A stretch of DNA of 64,000 nucleotides from Diphasiastrum complanatum (GCA_029204225.1 CM055096.1:72669349-72733348); one strand, 5' to 3'. Shown: positions 52,401 through 60,366, numbered from the stretch's first letter. Translations and numbers: made by a program. The notes: a model not told the origin generated them from the letters alone.

Positions 52401-55140
52401 TTTTCATTGCCAACCCCGTGAAGCCTACCAACTTCCACCTGAAGATGGTGTGAAGAGGTCCTCAACTGGCCGATAGTATATCTATGAGTATGAGATAACT
52501 CAAAATCAAGGTATCGTGCACGGGTTAGAACCCCCATGGGGTCATGCATAAAAAGTTTGATCTGTCAAGAGGTAGAGGACATGACAATGTAATAAACAAA
52601 TAGATGTAATCTAGTGCCTCCTTAGTCTCTTAATGGCCACAAGGACCAGGTCAGAGTTCAAGAATGAGAACTTGGATGGATGAGGTGAAATGGTGGAGGA
52701 CATTTTTGTGGCTGTGGTGTACATGGTAGTGGCATAGTCGGTCCATGTGTGTAGATTTGTCGAGAGAGGAGATGGGGCACGAGGAGTGAACTCATGCCAA
52801 AGGTACCCCATGGAGGAGTTGAAGAGAAGTTTAATAGACCTTCTACTTACTCACTTTGTAAGCACACTTTTTAGCACGGACTATATGGCAGTAGATGCGT
52901 CTAATGTTTCCACCAGATTCAGAATCAACCTTTTCCAGAATTGGATGATTCGGCATGAATCATGGCTGGGTCCATCCCAAAAGAATCGGAATTTGCGAGA
53001 CTTTTTTTTGTTAATAGATATAATGCTTAAAAATATCTAATGTAATACGTATAATGTCTACAATGTTTCTAAAATCATAAGATATTAGATTGCTACTGGA
53101 TACATACATTTCAAAATTCAGTGTTGCTTGTAGAAAGCTGAAGCTTGAAACCAGATTAGTGTTCACAGAATCACAAGTGCACATGAAAATGTTGAATGGA
53201 CGCAATTCAAACTTCACAAAGATAAGAGAAACTTCCAGTTAACATTGTAATTTATCCATGATCCATAATCAAACATCCATCACACAATACACTAGGTAAA
53301 CATTTGAAAACCAATCAAAATATTGAAAAGCAAAATCAAAGAACCGTTGATGATTAGCACAGTCAAAGAAACACTTAGAATCAAAGAACCTTTTTGTATA
53401 TTCTTGCATCCGATTCTTTCTGATTTGAATCAAACCTAAACGACTTATTCATGAATCACGATTTGTTCACCAACGTATCGTTATTCATGCTGGATGCATC
53501 TAGCGTCACGGAGGAGACGAGGTGAATGTCTCTTTCCATGTCCACCTTTGCAAATTCCAGCCTGTAAGGATAGATGAGACTGTCATATTCTGAATTTGGA
53601 CAAAGTAGATGTAATACTTGGGAAAGAGCGGTTTTATGTACATAGTGAGTCATTAAAGAGAGACCATAATGCAACCTATGCAATCATAACATGCAACTTG
53701 AGCTAATGACTTTCAATATAAGGGAGGAAAAGGTGCGGCTTTTAAAAAATTTAGATATGAAGCTAGTGACGTTTTCCCAGACCAGCTACCAGAGGGTCTT
53801 TCCCCCCTCTAGGGGTGTTGACCATAGCATAGAACTTCTCTGGTCAAAAACTCTTTATACAAAAAGAAAACACCGAACGGACCACTATGGAGTTGGCTCG
53901 ACCTACAATCATGAACACTGATGGCAAACACGTTTGGGTCAAATCAGATCACAAAAACCATTTCTATGCACAGCCTCCTCATTGGCGGCTCTTTATGAAA
54001 AATAGGCCCCAATTTCTTTATATGCAAATTTCAGGGTTTTTGTGCATTTACAAAGAAGAAAATTTGTTCCAAATGTACAGAACAATCTGTTTCGAACCAA
54101 AAGGTTTGGAACGAGTATCTATGGTTATGGTTAGCATATACGTTGCAAGACTTTCTCTAGGATATATTCTGATGGAGTCTGGACACCTTCTGGTGAATTC
54201 AATAAAGTAGAGATCTTCAGCCCTCATTGATCTTCACAATGTTGCTTTGTCTTAATATCAATTTTAATTGAAAATTGACATGAACTTAATCGTTTTTATA
54301 TCTCGTGTTTTATTGTAAATGTACTGCTGCATTTCATCATCAGACCTGCCAATCATTATGATGATTCTCATAGAAATCAATATGAATTTTGTTCATTTCT
54401 ACTCCCAGCCAGAACTGGAAAATTTTGATGACGTTCTGAAATTTGAATATTCAAGGCTACATGTTTTTGGATGCTAGGAGTCTCTCAGGGGAAAATCTAT
54501 ATTCGCTATGCAAATATACTAACCAAAGTTCCAAGTGCCGTATCACCGCACCTACGGACCCGTGCCATACCAGGTGCCGTGGAACTTCAGTTTCACGGCA
54601 CCCACGGCACCTGTTTTCTTTTTTTAAGTCATTTTTTGATTAAAAAAACAAAAAAATAACAGACTTTGATACTAACATAGCCTCCCTGATATATTTTGAG
54701 ACAGTTTTATTTTCAGCTGTACTTAACGTGATTCAATAGTTTCAGAAGAATTCCAAGCATTTGATTGTGATGTAAACCTCAATTCGAAATAAATTTAGAA
54801 TTTATTTGATTGAAATCTTATGGTAAGTATGATGCCAATACATAGAACCAGTTCTCCTAAGAAAATGTTTTTTGGAGTCATCTTTTGAGTGTGGTGGTGC
54901 CTTTAAACCATGAATGGTTTATTTATCCAGAGCCAAGTATGAAAATCAAGTAGAGAAAAGACGCTAATTTGAGGTCAAGCAACTTGGACCACTGGTACTA
55001 GGAGTTGATAGTAAGCACCAGAACTAATCAGATACGTTTCTTCTTTACTGCTGTTGGATCAGGCAGAAAAAAATGCTAAAAGAAAAGCGAAGGAAAAGGA
55101 GCGGAAAAAGCAGAGGAAAGCACAAGAAAAAGCCTTACAG
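35392..55140 (+). CDS. ANKZF1/VMS1-like: Vms1/ANKZF1 homologue: ribosome quality-control peptidyl-tRNA release factor (5 exons seen, 3' end outside window)
   Basis: Exons 35,392-35,745, 43,913-44,409, 44,685-44,799, 50,418-51,143 and 55,063-55,140 have GT-AG borders. Their phases (0, 2, 0, 0, 0) agree and give 590 residues without a stop. Domains in order are: a C2H2 zinc finger (Cys93, Cys96, His109, His115); the VLRF1 release-factor domain, with GGHFAGVV and the GxxQ-type loop AGGRQSS (Gln295 in the visible protein); ankyrin repeats (about 483-520, TALHEAAKFGNADLVSELLD); and a Lys/Glu-rich coiled coil. In yeast and mammals this protein cleaves peptidyl-tRNA on stalled 60S ribosomes and works with Cdc48/p97. 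The same role in plants is inferred from homology. The p97-binding motif expected near the C-terminus is not in the window. Introns 1, 3, 4 and 5 hold transposons. Confidence 0.9.
35800..36204 (-). mobile_element. Gypsy pol remnant (RNase H to integrase zinc domain), left part of Gypsy 3
   Basis: Minus-strand text FYVYADHNTLKYFCNQPKFR is the Gypsy RNase H, shortened after this motif. It is followed lower down by KSKYYVPKVDGLCRKILHE, the start of the integrase zinc-binding region. It lies in intron 1, antisense to the host gene. It may be the other half of the Gypsy whose gag lies at 41,559-42,020, on the far side of Gypsy 1. Confidence 0.65.
36331..36540 (-). pseudogene. Gypsy 1 chromodomain
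   Basis: LLHSRRHWQVQFLVQWDGRP followed by IEEATWEPIDVF is a chromodomain signature (aromatic residue, QWDG, ATWEP). It sits at the integrase C-terminus, where chromoviruses use it to target insertion to heterochromatin. A stop separates it from the upstream integrase text at 36,718. Confidence 0.8.
36718..37480 (-). pseudogene. Gypsy 1 integrase
   Basis: The catalytic core has WTDISMDFILGLPRTQRGHD (first Asp), LTDRDTKFTSGFW (second Asp) and SSANGQSEVINW (Glu). The DDE triad is therefore intact. The remainder appears in a second frame as YNSSITSSTGVSPFLLAHGY to LAPRYYGPF, so there is a frame change near 37,080. The H2C2 zinc-binding domain expected before the core is missing: RNase H text runs directly into the core at about 37,470. 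Confidence 0.8.
37450..37800 (-). pseudogene. Gypsy 1 RNase H
   Basis: FAVETDASSTGLGALL (catalytic Asp) leads to VIAYVSRRLRSYEHRYSTHE, then RVPFDVFTDHQSLRYLYTQ, the standard Gypsy RNase H motifs. One stop lies just before the first motif (near 37,796). Confidence 0.8.
37795..38643 (-). pseudogene. Gypsy 1 reverse transcriptase with internal deletion
   Basis: One frame of 282 codons carries VDKKDGTKRLCIDYRALNKL and PIPHMDDLFDQ, then jumps to ATFQNVMNNIFRPLLGKCVI and the active site YFDDILIYS. About 60 residues between the two, including the motif A Asp, are absent though the frame stays open. The thumb and connection (LDPRKVRSILSWPVP) follow. The polymerase must be inactive even though the frame is open. 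Confidence 0.8.
38790..39172 (-). pseudogene. Gypsy 1 protease region
   Basis: The text includes ALIDTSSTHSFLS-type sequence, then HVEVASAHSFPSTQMY and HIIPLTRYDLILGADWF, the usual retropepsin and flanking motifs of Gypsy pol. The active site reads Asp-Thr-Ser and frames change nearby. Confidence 0.65.
39330..40342 (-). pseudogene. Gypsy 1 gag
   Basis: The gag starts at ATG 40,342 (MDTSPTSSEPR) with a helical, Ser/Pro-rich N-terminus. It continues into the retrotransposon gag core (NWYSKLETYFLMFPKTD, then HLAALHLEGRAATW). Near 39,340-39,375 it has a CCHC knuckle, CFNCKSLDHIARDC. A frame change lies near 39,600 between core and knuckle. Confidence 0.8.
40400..41082 (-). repeat. Gypsy 1 untranslated leader with tandem repeats
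   Basis: Between the primer-binding site and gag the leader holds three units of about 75-80 bp centred on GGACAGCCTCCAATCAA (near 40,590, 40,660 and 40,740). The outer half (about 40,850-41,082) is nearly identical to the leader of the non-autonomous element at 46,360-46,582. Confidence 0.8.
41083..41094 (-). promoter_or_regulatory. Gypsy 1 primer-binding site
   Basis: On the minus strand TGGTATCAGAGC abuts the LTR end with no spacer. Confidence 0.9.
41095..41558 (-). repeat. Gypsy 1 5' LTR
   Basis: A 464-bp LTR. On the plus strand it starts AGTTATGATC and ends GTCCGTAACT, so the ends are AGTTA and TAACT rather than TG and CA. It contains GGGAAAATAGTGCGCCCTCC, which is also present in the LTRs of the non-autonomous element in intron 3. 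Confidence 0.8.
41559..42020 (-). pseudogene. Gypsy 3 gag N-terminal part
   Basis: The minus-strand frame starts at ATG 42,020 (MEPTPTTQPMSPVHEATVSA) and carries a coiled coil, LAINSLQQQIVDMQAKHSRD. The retrotransposon gag core follows: AVLQWLDRWNSHFSM, and in a shifted frame YLQGKAFTWWQDIRGKPEVP and FCKAFKAAFLPILDDFEFYR. It ends at the edge of Gypsy 1. Confidence 0.75.
42912..42924 (-). promoter_or_regulatory. Gypsy 3 primer-binding site
   Basis: On the minus strand TGGTATCAGAGCC, two bases from the LTR edge at 42,927. Confidence 0.85.
42927..43374 (-). repeat. Gypsy 3 5' LTR
   Basis: A 448-bp, unusually GC-rich LTR with ends TGTTAC and CTAACA. No partner LTR was found on the left, consistent with loss of most of Gypsy 3. 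Confidence 0.7.
43416..43465 (+). repeat. (GA)n microsatellite in intron 1
   Basis: A 50-bp GA tract beside the Gypsy 3 LTR. Confidence 0.95.
43913..44409 (+). CDS. ANKZF1/VMS1-like: Vms1/ANKZF1 exon 2 (start of VLRF1 domain)
   Basis: The acceptor is TGGCAG/ATAAAA. The exon continues the frame with IKRKMVGKKPFSEEQFEAFA, an acidic Ser/Asp linker, then the first half of the VLRF1 release-factor fold ending in GGHFAGVVKDMRDGSVLAHQ. The donor is CACAG/GTGAAA at phase 2. Confidence 0.9.
44685..44799 (+). CDS. ANKZF1/VMS1-like: Vms1/ANKZF1 exon 3 (catalytic loop)
   Basis: A 115-bp exon after CCTGCAG. It carries RYVVRAKAGGRQSSKDA, which includes the glutamine matching the catalytic Gln of Vms1/ANKZF1, and ends in SLRRYNELALEK. 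The donor is GAAAAG/GTCACC at phase 0. Confidence 0.9.
45052..45494 (-). repeat. 3' LTR of the non-autonomous Gypsy element
   Basis: A 443-bp LTR with ends AGTTACGAATAG and GTCCATAACT on the plus strand. It is the same length as its partner and differs at only a modest number of positions by eye. A purine-rich CAGGGAGAG beside it on the minus strand is the likely polypurine tract. Confidence 0.9.
45574..45897 (-). CDS. truncated gag N-terminus of the non-autonomous element
   Basis: An open frame from ATG 45,897 (MAHSPTPSETTQETLSDQ) of about 108 codons has a short coiled-coil-like part (DQFRRMDETLSGLVLRF) and a Pro/Ser-rich tail. It resembles the start of the Gypsy 1 gag in layout, but the gag core and zinc knuckle are missing. 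Whether it is translated is unknown. Confidence 0.55.
   Translation of the reverse strand: MAHSPTPSETTQETLSDQFRRMDETLSGLVLRFDTVMTGFATMQSQIDSLQPHGPGKAPVFPSFETPPPFGFPSSSASQPGDGPFIPPNPSPGFFSRPPLPLHQMLF
46020..46582 (-). repeat. leader with tandem repeats in the non-autonomous element
   Basis: Four irregular units of about 70-80 bp carry GCGCTGGACAGCC or close variants (near 46,040, 46,120, 46,200 and 46,285). The block 46,360-46,582 is nearly identical to 40,850-41,082 of Gypsy 1. Confidence 0.75.
46583..46594 (-). promoter_or_regulatory. primer-binding site of the non-autonomous Gypsy element
   Basis: On the minus strand TGGTATCAGAGC with no spacer to the LTR, the same arrangement as Gypsy 1. 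Confidence 0.9.
46595..47037 (-). repeat. 5' LTR of the non-autonomous Gypsy element
   Basis: A 443-bp LTR with the same ends as the partner, directly abutting the primer-binding site. Confidence 0.9.
47043..47629. other. intron 3 sequence, no feature recognised
   Basis: AT-rich sequence with no domain or repeat edge seen. Confidence 0.4.
47630..49620 (-). mobile_element. Gypsy pol remnant (Gypsy 2) in intron 3
   Basis: Read right to left, RNase H lies at about 49,560-49,390 (YTNHHNLKYFCTQPNLKG, QSRWAHLMQQFHLEI). The integrase core is at about 48,570-48,060 (WERISMDFIVGPL, VVKLHGLPKSIASNRDPKY, then a degenerate Glu region). The integrase C-terminus is at 47,878-47,700 (KMSPKYCGPWLIIKKVSHKA, KVHLVFHVSKLKHC). 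Many stops and frame changes are present. No LTR, gag or complete reverse transcriptase was found. A 397-bp inverted-repeat element splits RNase H from integrase at 48,833-49,229. Confidence 0.8.
48833..49229. mobile_element. 397-bp MITE-like element with 17-bp perfect inverted ends
   Basis: The left end CATAGTTACCAGGGAAC (48,833-48,849) is the exact reverse complement of the right end at 49,213-49,229. Inside, both arms are rich in GGGAACG and CGTTCCC blocks, so the element can fold on itself. There is no coding frame of note. It sits inside the Gypsy 2 remnant and so is younger than it. The target duplication is not clear because the outermost bases could belong to either. Confidence 0.75.
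49621..50417. other. end of intron 3, no feature recognised
   Basis: AT-rich sequence leading to the pyrimidine-rich acceptor tract before exon 4 (TTTTTCTCCTTGTTTCAG at 50,400-50,417). Confidence 0.45.
50418..51143 (+). CDS. ANKZF1/VMS1-like: Vms1/ANKZF1 exon 4 (end of VLRF1, ankyrin repeats)
   Basis: The acceptor is TTTCAG/GACATA. The 242 residues complete the VLRF1 domain (DCIFVHAPSRNRQALFGG, PFTTRRPTFKEAKRVLHNLT). A Ser/Asn/Gln-rich, probably disordered linker follows, then ankyrin repeats (ALHEAAKFGNADLVSELLD) and HHPEKWDWHAANVPSPL. The donor is AAACAG/GTACTT at phase 0. Confidence 0.9.
51144..52100. other. start of intron 4, no feature recognised
   Basis: AT-rich non-coding sequence after the exon 4 donor. 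Confidence 0.4.
52250..52560 (-). mobile_element. LINE-like C-terminal zinc-motif remnant
   Basis: Minus-strand text RTSSHHLQVEVGRLHGVGNE, then RICPICSIREIETKKNHF, has the Cys-x2-Cys ... His pattern found after the reverse transcriptase of many LINE-type elements (R.SSH.L..E.GR, C..C...IE...HF). A shifted frame continues with YYEIKGRYYCLFRNH. It is short, broken and antisense to the host gene. The match is by pattern memory only. Confidence 0.5.
52600..55062. other. remainder of intron 4, no gene recognised
   Basis: AT-rich with short open frames and no domains. A GC-rich block at about 54,530-54,610 repeats GTGCCGT/ACGGCAC motifs in both orientations, a possible small foldback relic. Confidence 0.4.
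55063..55140 (+). CDS. ANKZF1/VMS1-like: Vms1/ANKZF1 exon 5 (coiled coil)
   Basis: A 78-bp exon between GGATCAG and GTGCTT, encoding 26 Lys/Glu/Arg-rich residues starting AEKNAKRKAKEKERKKQRKA. It matches the charged helix that follows the ankyrin repeats in Vms1/ANKZF1 proteins. Further exons are expected but were not found before 64,000. Confidence 0.8.
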
Positions 55141-56771
55141 GTGCTTTGCATAGTTCTGTATGTTTTGTTAGTTCTCAGTTATTATGGTCTTGTTGAAGGT
55201 TGCCAATTGTTGGATTATTATTGATATCCTAGTACTTTATACATTATGAATTCTGATTCCATGTTCAAGAGGACTTTCTGCAATGGGAACTGCCCTTTTA
55301 TATCTTTCAATCTTTTTCTTATCACACTGAATGTTGGGCTGTCTTACTAGTGAATCATGATAAAATCATAAGGTCAAATTTTACCTGTTGAACATGCTGG
55401 TAAAAATCAGTAGAATATCATACGAAATTGAATACTTTGTATTACCAAATGTTGGAAAATACACATGATCTACATCTCAGTGATTATAGTTTCACTGAAT
55501 CGCGATTCCGATTTGGCCAATTCGAAACTCCAAATCGGATTTCCCTAGAAATTTTTTTTCTCACGGGACCTGATTACAGATGGCCACTTGAAAGCGTCAC
55601 ATGTAGTAATGACAGCTCCTTTTTTGCAAGACACTGCGGCACCGCCTAGCCAATCACATACAGTGTGACCACCACCATCAAGAATTTTCATCAACATTTT
55701 GTACCATTACTAGCATTTCACTAAAGCTTTGAGTGAGCTTGACCATATCTAACATGCATATTTTTTGGGTATCATTAGTGATAGCTCTTCATTAGCTTGT
55801 TACTTTGTTTTTCAAATATGTAGCATTCTCCTAATAGGTGGTACATATGCAGCATTGACATTTTAAAGTCTATGGACCACTTTTTCAAGAATGCTTTTTC
55901 TTTATTCTTTAGCCATTTGTCCCTTGCTCATAAATTCCAAAGAAAAACATATTTTTGAATTTGAAGCCTCATAGATGTATCTGTTAGGTGTTGTACATCT
56001 TTATAGGAACTTATCATAAGCTTCTTATTAACTAGTGCTATCAAGGAGTGGTCCATAAGTTTTATCTTTTACTCGGGGTGATGTAGATCAACTTTGATAG
56101 GAATTTGAGATTTGATTAGTTTAAACCAGTCATCAACCTGCATAGCACGTTCACTATATCATTCTGAGATCCTTTCAAGTACTCTTGTCAAGCCAAAATG
56201 CGTGACCCGAGGGATTCGTATCACCTCTTGTATCAACAACAATCCTTCCTACATTTTATCCAGTCGTCTATCTAACAGTCCATGTAACAACTCTCTCCAC
56301 ACATTACCTACACCTGCTGTAGGTGATAGTGCTACGTTTGTCGATGTTCAGTTTACTCCTAATACTACTGTTGTACATCCTAGAGGTCACAAGATTTCAC
56401 TTGTCCATGATTTCAAGAATAAAGCACAGTTTACTGTTTACTTCATTTGGTGACAATTAATTGAAAAGTTGTTGGCAAAGTTTTGAGACTCGTTTTCGAA
56501 TGTATCTGAAGAGCAATATTGAACTTAGCAACTATTCTCTAACATGTCAAAATTTTCTGTATAGATTTCCTGTTATGATGAATTGGGTAGGTTTGCAATG
56601 AGACATCAAGGCACATATGTCAAGCAAATGGGCACAAATAGAGGATCATTTAGCACATGCATGTGCGTATGAGACATAGGTTCATTCAGCTGAGACTAGG
56701 ATCAACAACATTTATGTCATGGGCCACAAATCATTCTAGATGAGATAGAGGATCAATGTATAGGGCATGAG
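55141..56771. other. start of intron 5, no gene recognised
   Basis: AT-rich sequence. A frame at 56,112-56,453 is open for about 110 codons but starts with no family signature. No coding call is supported. Confidence 0.4.
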
Positions 56772-56776
56772 GAACA

Positions 56777-57665
56777 TGTAGAACACCTGATCAGACAGAT
56801 TACTTGACAAAGGATGAGAAAGAAACGAACGCGAACTCGAAACATTTCCATTCGTGATCAACCTCGAAGGATTCGCGAAATTTATCTTGCAGTCAACTCG
56901 AAAGATTCGCGAAACAGTTTCTTGTAGAAACTCGTGGTTCTTTCTTGTTGAAGCTCGAAAGATTCGCAAACAGAATCTTGTCGCGAAATATTTTGTTTCT
57001 TGTTCAAACGTCAGATGTCGCGAAATTGTCGCGAACAATTCGCGAAATCTTCTGGATTCTTCTTCAAGCTCAAAGTTGTTATCTGTCGCGAACAATTCGC
57101 GAAAGACGAAAATGTCGCGAAGAGACAAGTGTCGCGAACAATTCGCAAAACATGGAGCTGTAACGAAGAGATGGACTGTTGCGAACAATTCGCGAACAGA
57201 AATTATTTGACCCTGGAAACAGAGCGTCTATTTGAATATCAACACTCGTAAGCGGTTAGATCTATTGTTATAGAAATAAAAGGCCAAAAGACCTGTAAAT
57301 AAAAGGCCAAAAGACCTATCCTATAGCAATATTAATACATGTGCACTACTCGTTGTAACCAACTCTCAGAAACTCAAACTGAAGAGATTCTCAGACTCAT
57401 TCGATCAGAGACACAATAGCGAGATAAGACAGCAAGAGATGTATACTGATTCAAATTCAGAATTATAAATTCGTTTTGTTTGTCTAAAATTGTCGTAAGT
57501 TGTCTCTTAATTCCGCATATTATTTCCGCACGCATATTCAATCAAGGCAAATACTGTTCTATTAGTACATAGATCAGATACAGACCTGAAGACACTGATA
57601 TTAGTTTGATTTATTCAAACTTTCATCGTGTTCTCTGTGGAAGAATAATTACTATTTTTCCTACA
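56777..57665 (+). repeat. Copia E 5' LTR with TCGCGA arrays
   Basis: An 889-bp LTR starting TGTAGAACACC and ending CCTACA. Between about 56,870 and 57,200 there are roughly eleven TCGCGA palindromes. Four of the sites fall into the composite GCGAACAATTCGCGAA, which contains the inverted repeat GCGAA-CAA-TTCGC. This block lies in the part of the LTR where promoter elements would be expected. Confidence 0.9.
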
Positions 57666-57666
57666 G

Positions 57667-57678
57667 TGGTATCAGAGC
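57667..57678 (+). promoter_or_regulatory. Copia E primer-binding site
   Basis: TGGTATCAGAGC one base after the LTR. Similar sequences follow at 57,697 (identical), 57,732 (TGGTATTAGAAC) and 57,762 (TGGTCTGAGC). Confidence 0.9.
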
Positions 57679-57825
57679 GAATTATTGCTGATACAGTGGT
57701 ATCAGAGCGTATGGGATCAGAACTGATAGAGTGGTATTAGAACGAGTCAGAGTCGATACAGTGGTCTGAGCATTTTTCATACATCCATCAGCAAGCCGCA
57801 TCTAGAGTTATTCAGAAAATAGAAG

Positions 57826-58720
57826 ATGTCGTCGATCAGCAATATTTAGGCTAAGATCCTACGATCTTGGATTCAGAGGATTCAAACTACTTGACCTGGA
57901 AATTAAAGACTTCACTCATATTGGAAGGGCGAAGGTCTATGGCAATGGGTAGAACCAATAGGGAGAAGCCAGTAGCTACTCTTGGCAAAGAACTTTCGAT
58001 AATGGAGTTTAAAAAATGACAAAGCTATAGCAATTATTGCGTCTTCAGTGCATGACAATATAATGCTAGATCTTACATCAATTTCAAACGCAAAAGATTT
58101 ATGGGAAGAATTGCAAACCAAGAATGAGACTCGATCTCATAATCAGATCATGTTCTTGGAAGACCAATTAACTTACCTACAGTGGGACGACAAAGACCTG
58201 AACACATTCGTGCGAAAGATAAAAGACTTGTTTATTTCTTTGCAGAATTCTGGCGCAGAAAATGCAATTTCGAAGGAAAAACAGCTTAGTTATTTTCTTC
58301 GAGCCCTACCCAGGTCATTCCACACAACTCGAATCTTATTGGCGGAAGATGTGACAATGACACTTCAAAAGGCAATAGACGGAGTTAAAGAGGAAGTAGA
58401 AGCTCGTGAATGCTATGACGACAATGGTGATTCCAAAAATGCTCTATGCACTCAGAAGAATAAATCTTCTAAGAAGTCTAAGTTTAAGAGGGAGTCGTCT
58501 AAAAAGAATGAGTCTAAGACAAATGAACAACAATCTGGAAAATAACAAAAAAAATTTGGTGATAAGAAGATCTGCAATGGATGCAAAAGATCAGGTCACA
58601 CAGAAGATAAGTGTTGGTTAAATCCAAAGATTGAATGTATTCATTGTCATAAACGAGGTCATGCAGTAGTTGACTGTTATCAGAATCCCAGAAACAAAAA
58701 GGAGCAGAATTGAAGCGAAC
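57826..58720 (+). pseudogene. Copia E gag
   Basis: It starts at ATG 57,826 but meets a stop after seven codons. The main open part (58,048-58,542) contains NAKDLWEELQTKNETRSHNQ and ISKEKQLSYFLRALPRSFH, a typical Copia gag core. After a stop at 58,543-58,545 come two zinc knuckles, CNGCKRSGHTEDKC and CIHCHKRGHAVVDC. Two knuckles rather than one is a less common arrangement for plant Copia gag. Confidence 0.85.
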
Positions 58721-59400
58721 CTTCAGATTCAAACTATGTTGAAGACAAAGCAGAATGCTCCAGAGCAGTAGAAGACAAGGGGACAAGGAACTCAGCAGCT
58801 TATGTTAGTGCTGATCTATGTTGTTCAACAAATTCTAAAACTCGAGAAGTAGTACTTGATTCGGTAGCCACCTCACATTTTGTTTCCTCGAAACAAACAA
58901 GAAGACGAACTATTCGAGATTCATTATACTTGGAGATGGTTCTAAGCACGTGGTTGATGGAACTGGGGTACTATGGCTGGACACGAATCAGGGTGACAAG
59001 AAACTGGAGGAAGTTCTCTATGTCCCTACTCTTGACAAAGATCTTCTATCCGTAGCTAAGATAGTCGATACAGGCATGTCAGTAACCTTCACAAAGAACT
59101 CTTGTAAACTGTTCGAGGAAGATTCTGATAACCTAGTTGCTAAAGGCAACAGAGAAGGAAATTTGTATCACTTGAACATTCGAACTCGAATCGAACAAGC
59201 CAATCAAACTCAGGAATCAACAGATATGTTGTTGCACAAGAGGCTATGTCACATGAACATGGAAGCCTTGTACCAAGCCAACAAAAGTCAGAGAATTGAA
59301 GGAGTTGAAATCAAAAGTAGAGATATTGGAACTACCTGCGAATCCAGTCTTAAAGGCAAGATGACTAGAAACACCTTTCACTAAGGATGTTTATAAAGCA
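58720..59400 (+). pseudogene. Copia E protease and GAG-pre-integrase
   Basis: The protease core reads VVLDSVATSHF, so the catalytic Asp-Ser-Gly has become Asp-Ser-Val. After a frame change the text continues HVVDGTGVLWLDTNQGDKKL, LYVPTLDKDLLSVAKIVDTG and LLHKRLCHMNMEALYQANKS. This is the pre-integrase region, ending in a damaged zinc site (TTCESSLKGKMTR). Confidence 0.8.
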
Positions 59401-60366
59401 ACTAAGGTACTTGAAATTGTGCATTCAGATATTTGTGGACCATTCGGAGTATTGTCGTTGGGTGATGCAAAGTACTTCATTACGTTTATTGATGACTTCA
59501 GCAAGTTCGCTGTAGTATACTTTATACGTACTAAATCTGAAGCTTTCGAGAAATTCGTTGAGTATACGAATTGGGCTAAGAAGCAGAGATGCAATAAGTT
59601 GAAGCAGATTCGCACAGATTGTGGAGGTGAGTACATTTCCAATGAATTCAAGGCTGACTGTACTGATCGAGGTATTATGCATACGAAGACTGCGTCGTAC
59701 ACACCTCAGCACAATGGAATAGCTGAACGAAGGAATCGTACACTGATGGAAGCTGCTAGGTGTATGATGGCTCATGCGAAGGCACCAAAACAGTTGTGGG
59801 CAGAAGCAATGGCTACATCAAATTATCTTCAGAATCGTATTCTGAAATCTCGAATACCGGATAAAACTCCTCATGAGATATGGTGGAAGTCGAAGCCAAA
59901 TCTTGCACATGTTCGGACATCCGGATGCGCAGTGTATATGAACATACCAGATAAGCTGAGAAAGAAACTCGATGAAAAGACGGAACAAGGTTTTCTGGTA
60001 GGATTCGAGTTACATTCGTCATATTATCGTGTCTATGTACCCGAAACAGGCAAGATAAAAGTTGTTCGAGATGTTAAATTTGATGAGTCGAAATACATAG
60101 CAGACAATGATCTAGTCGGCTATGAAATTCTCAAAAACTATTATGAGCTACCAACGACGACAGATGTAAAACAAGCAGAAGATGAAAGAGAATTACCAGA
60201 CTCAGAGGGAGTTCAAGATCGAGTACCTGACAGACTCGAATCACCAGCTCGAATTCTAGTAGAAAAGCTTGAATTAGAATTGAACTCGAAACCTGCAAAA
60301 TCGAACTCCAAACTACCTGTGAGAAGATCTGACAGACAACGAAAACCACCAGAAAGGTATGGTTAG
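59401..60366 (+). CDS. Copia E integrase, open for 315 codons
   Basis: The integrase core has VHSDICGPFGVLSLGDAKYF and FIDDFSKFAVVYF (first Asp), QIRTDCGGEYISNEFKADC (second Asp) and SYTPQHNGIAERRNRTLMEA (Glu). The DDE triad is thus complete in one frame. The C-terminal part GCAVYMNIPDKLRKKLDEKT, QGFLVGFELHSSYYRVYVPE is followed by a Pro/Glu/Ser linker. This is the best preserved retroelement domain in the window. It lies inside an element that is otherwise broken. Confidence 0.85.
   Translation, partial: TKVLEIVHSDICGPFGVLSLGDAKYFITFIDDFSKFAVVYFIRTKSEAFEKFVEYTNWAKKQRCNKLKQIRTDCGGEYISNEFKADCTDRGIMHTKTASYTPQHNGIAERRNRTLMEAARCMMAHAKAPKQLWAEAMATSNYLQNRILKSRIPDKTPHEIWWKSKPNLAHVRTSGCAVYMNIPDKLRKKLDEKTEQGFLVGFELHSSYYRVYVPETGKIKVVRDVKFDESKYIADNDLVGYEILKNYYELPTTTDVKQAEDERELPDSEGVQDRVPDRLESPARILVEKLELELNSKPAKSNSKLPVRRSDRQRKPPERYG

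Noticed and set aside
54530-54610. GC-rich GTGCCGT/ACGGCAC cluster as a second MITE
   Set aside because: The inverted motifs are short and no outer terminal repeats or target duplication could be defined.
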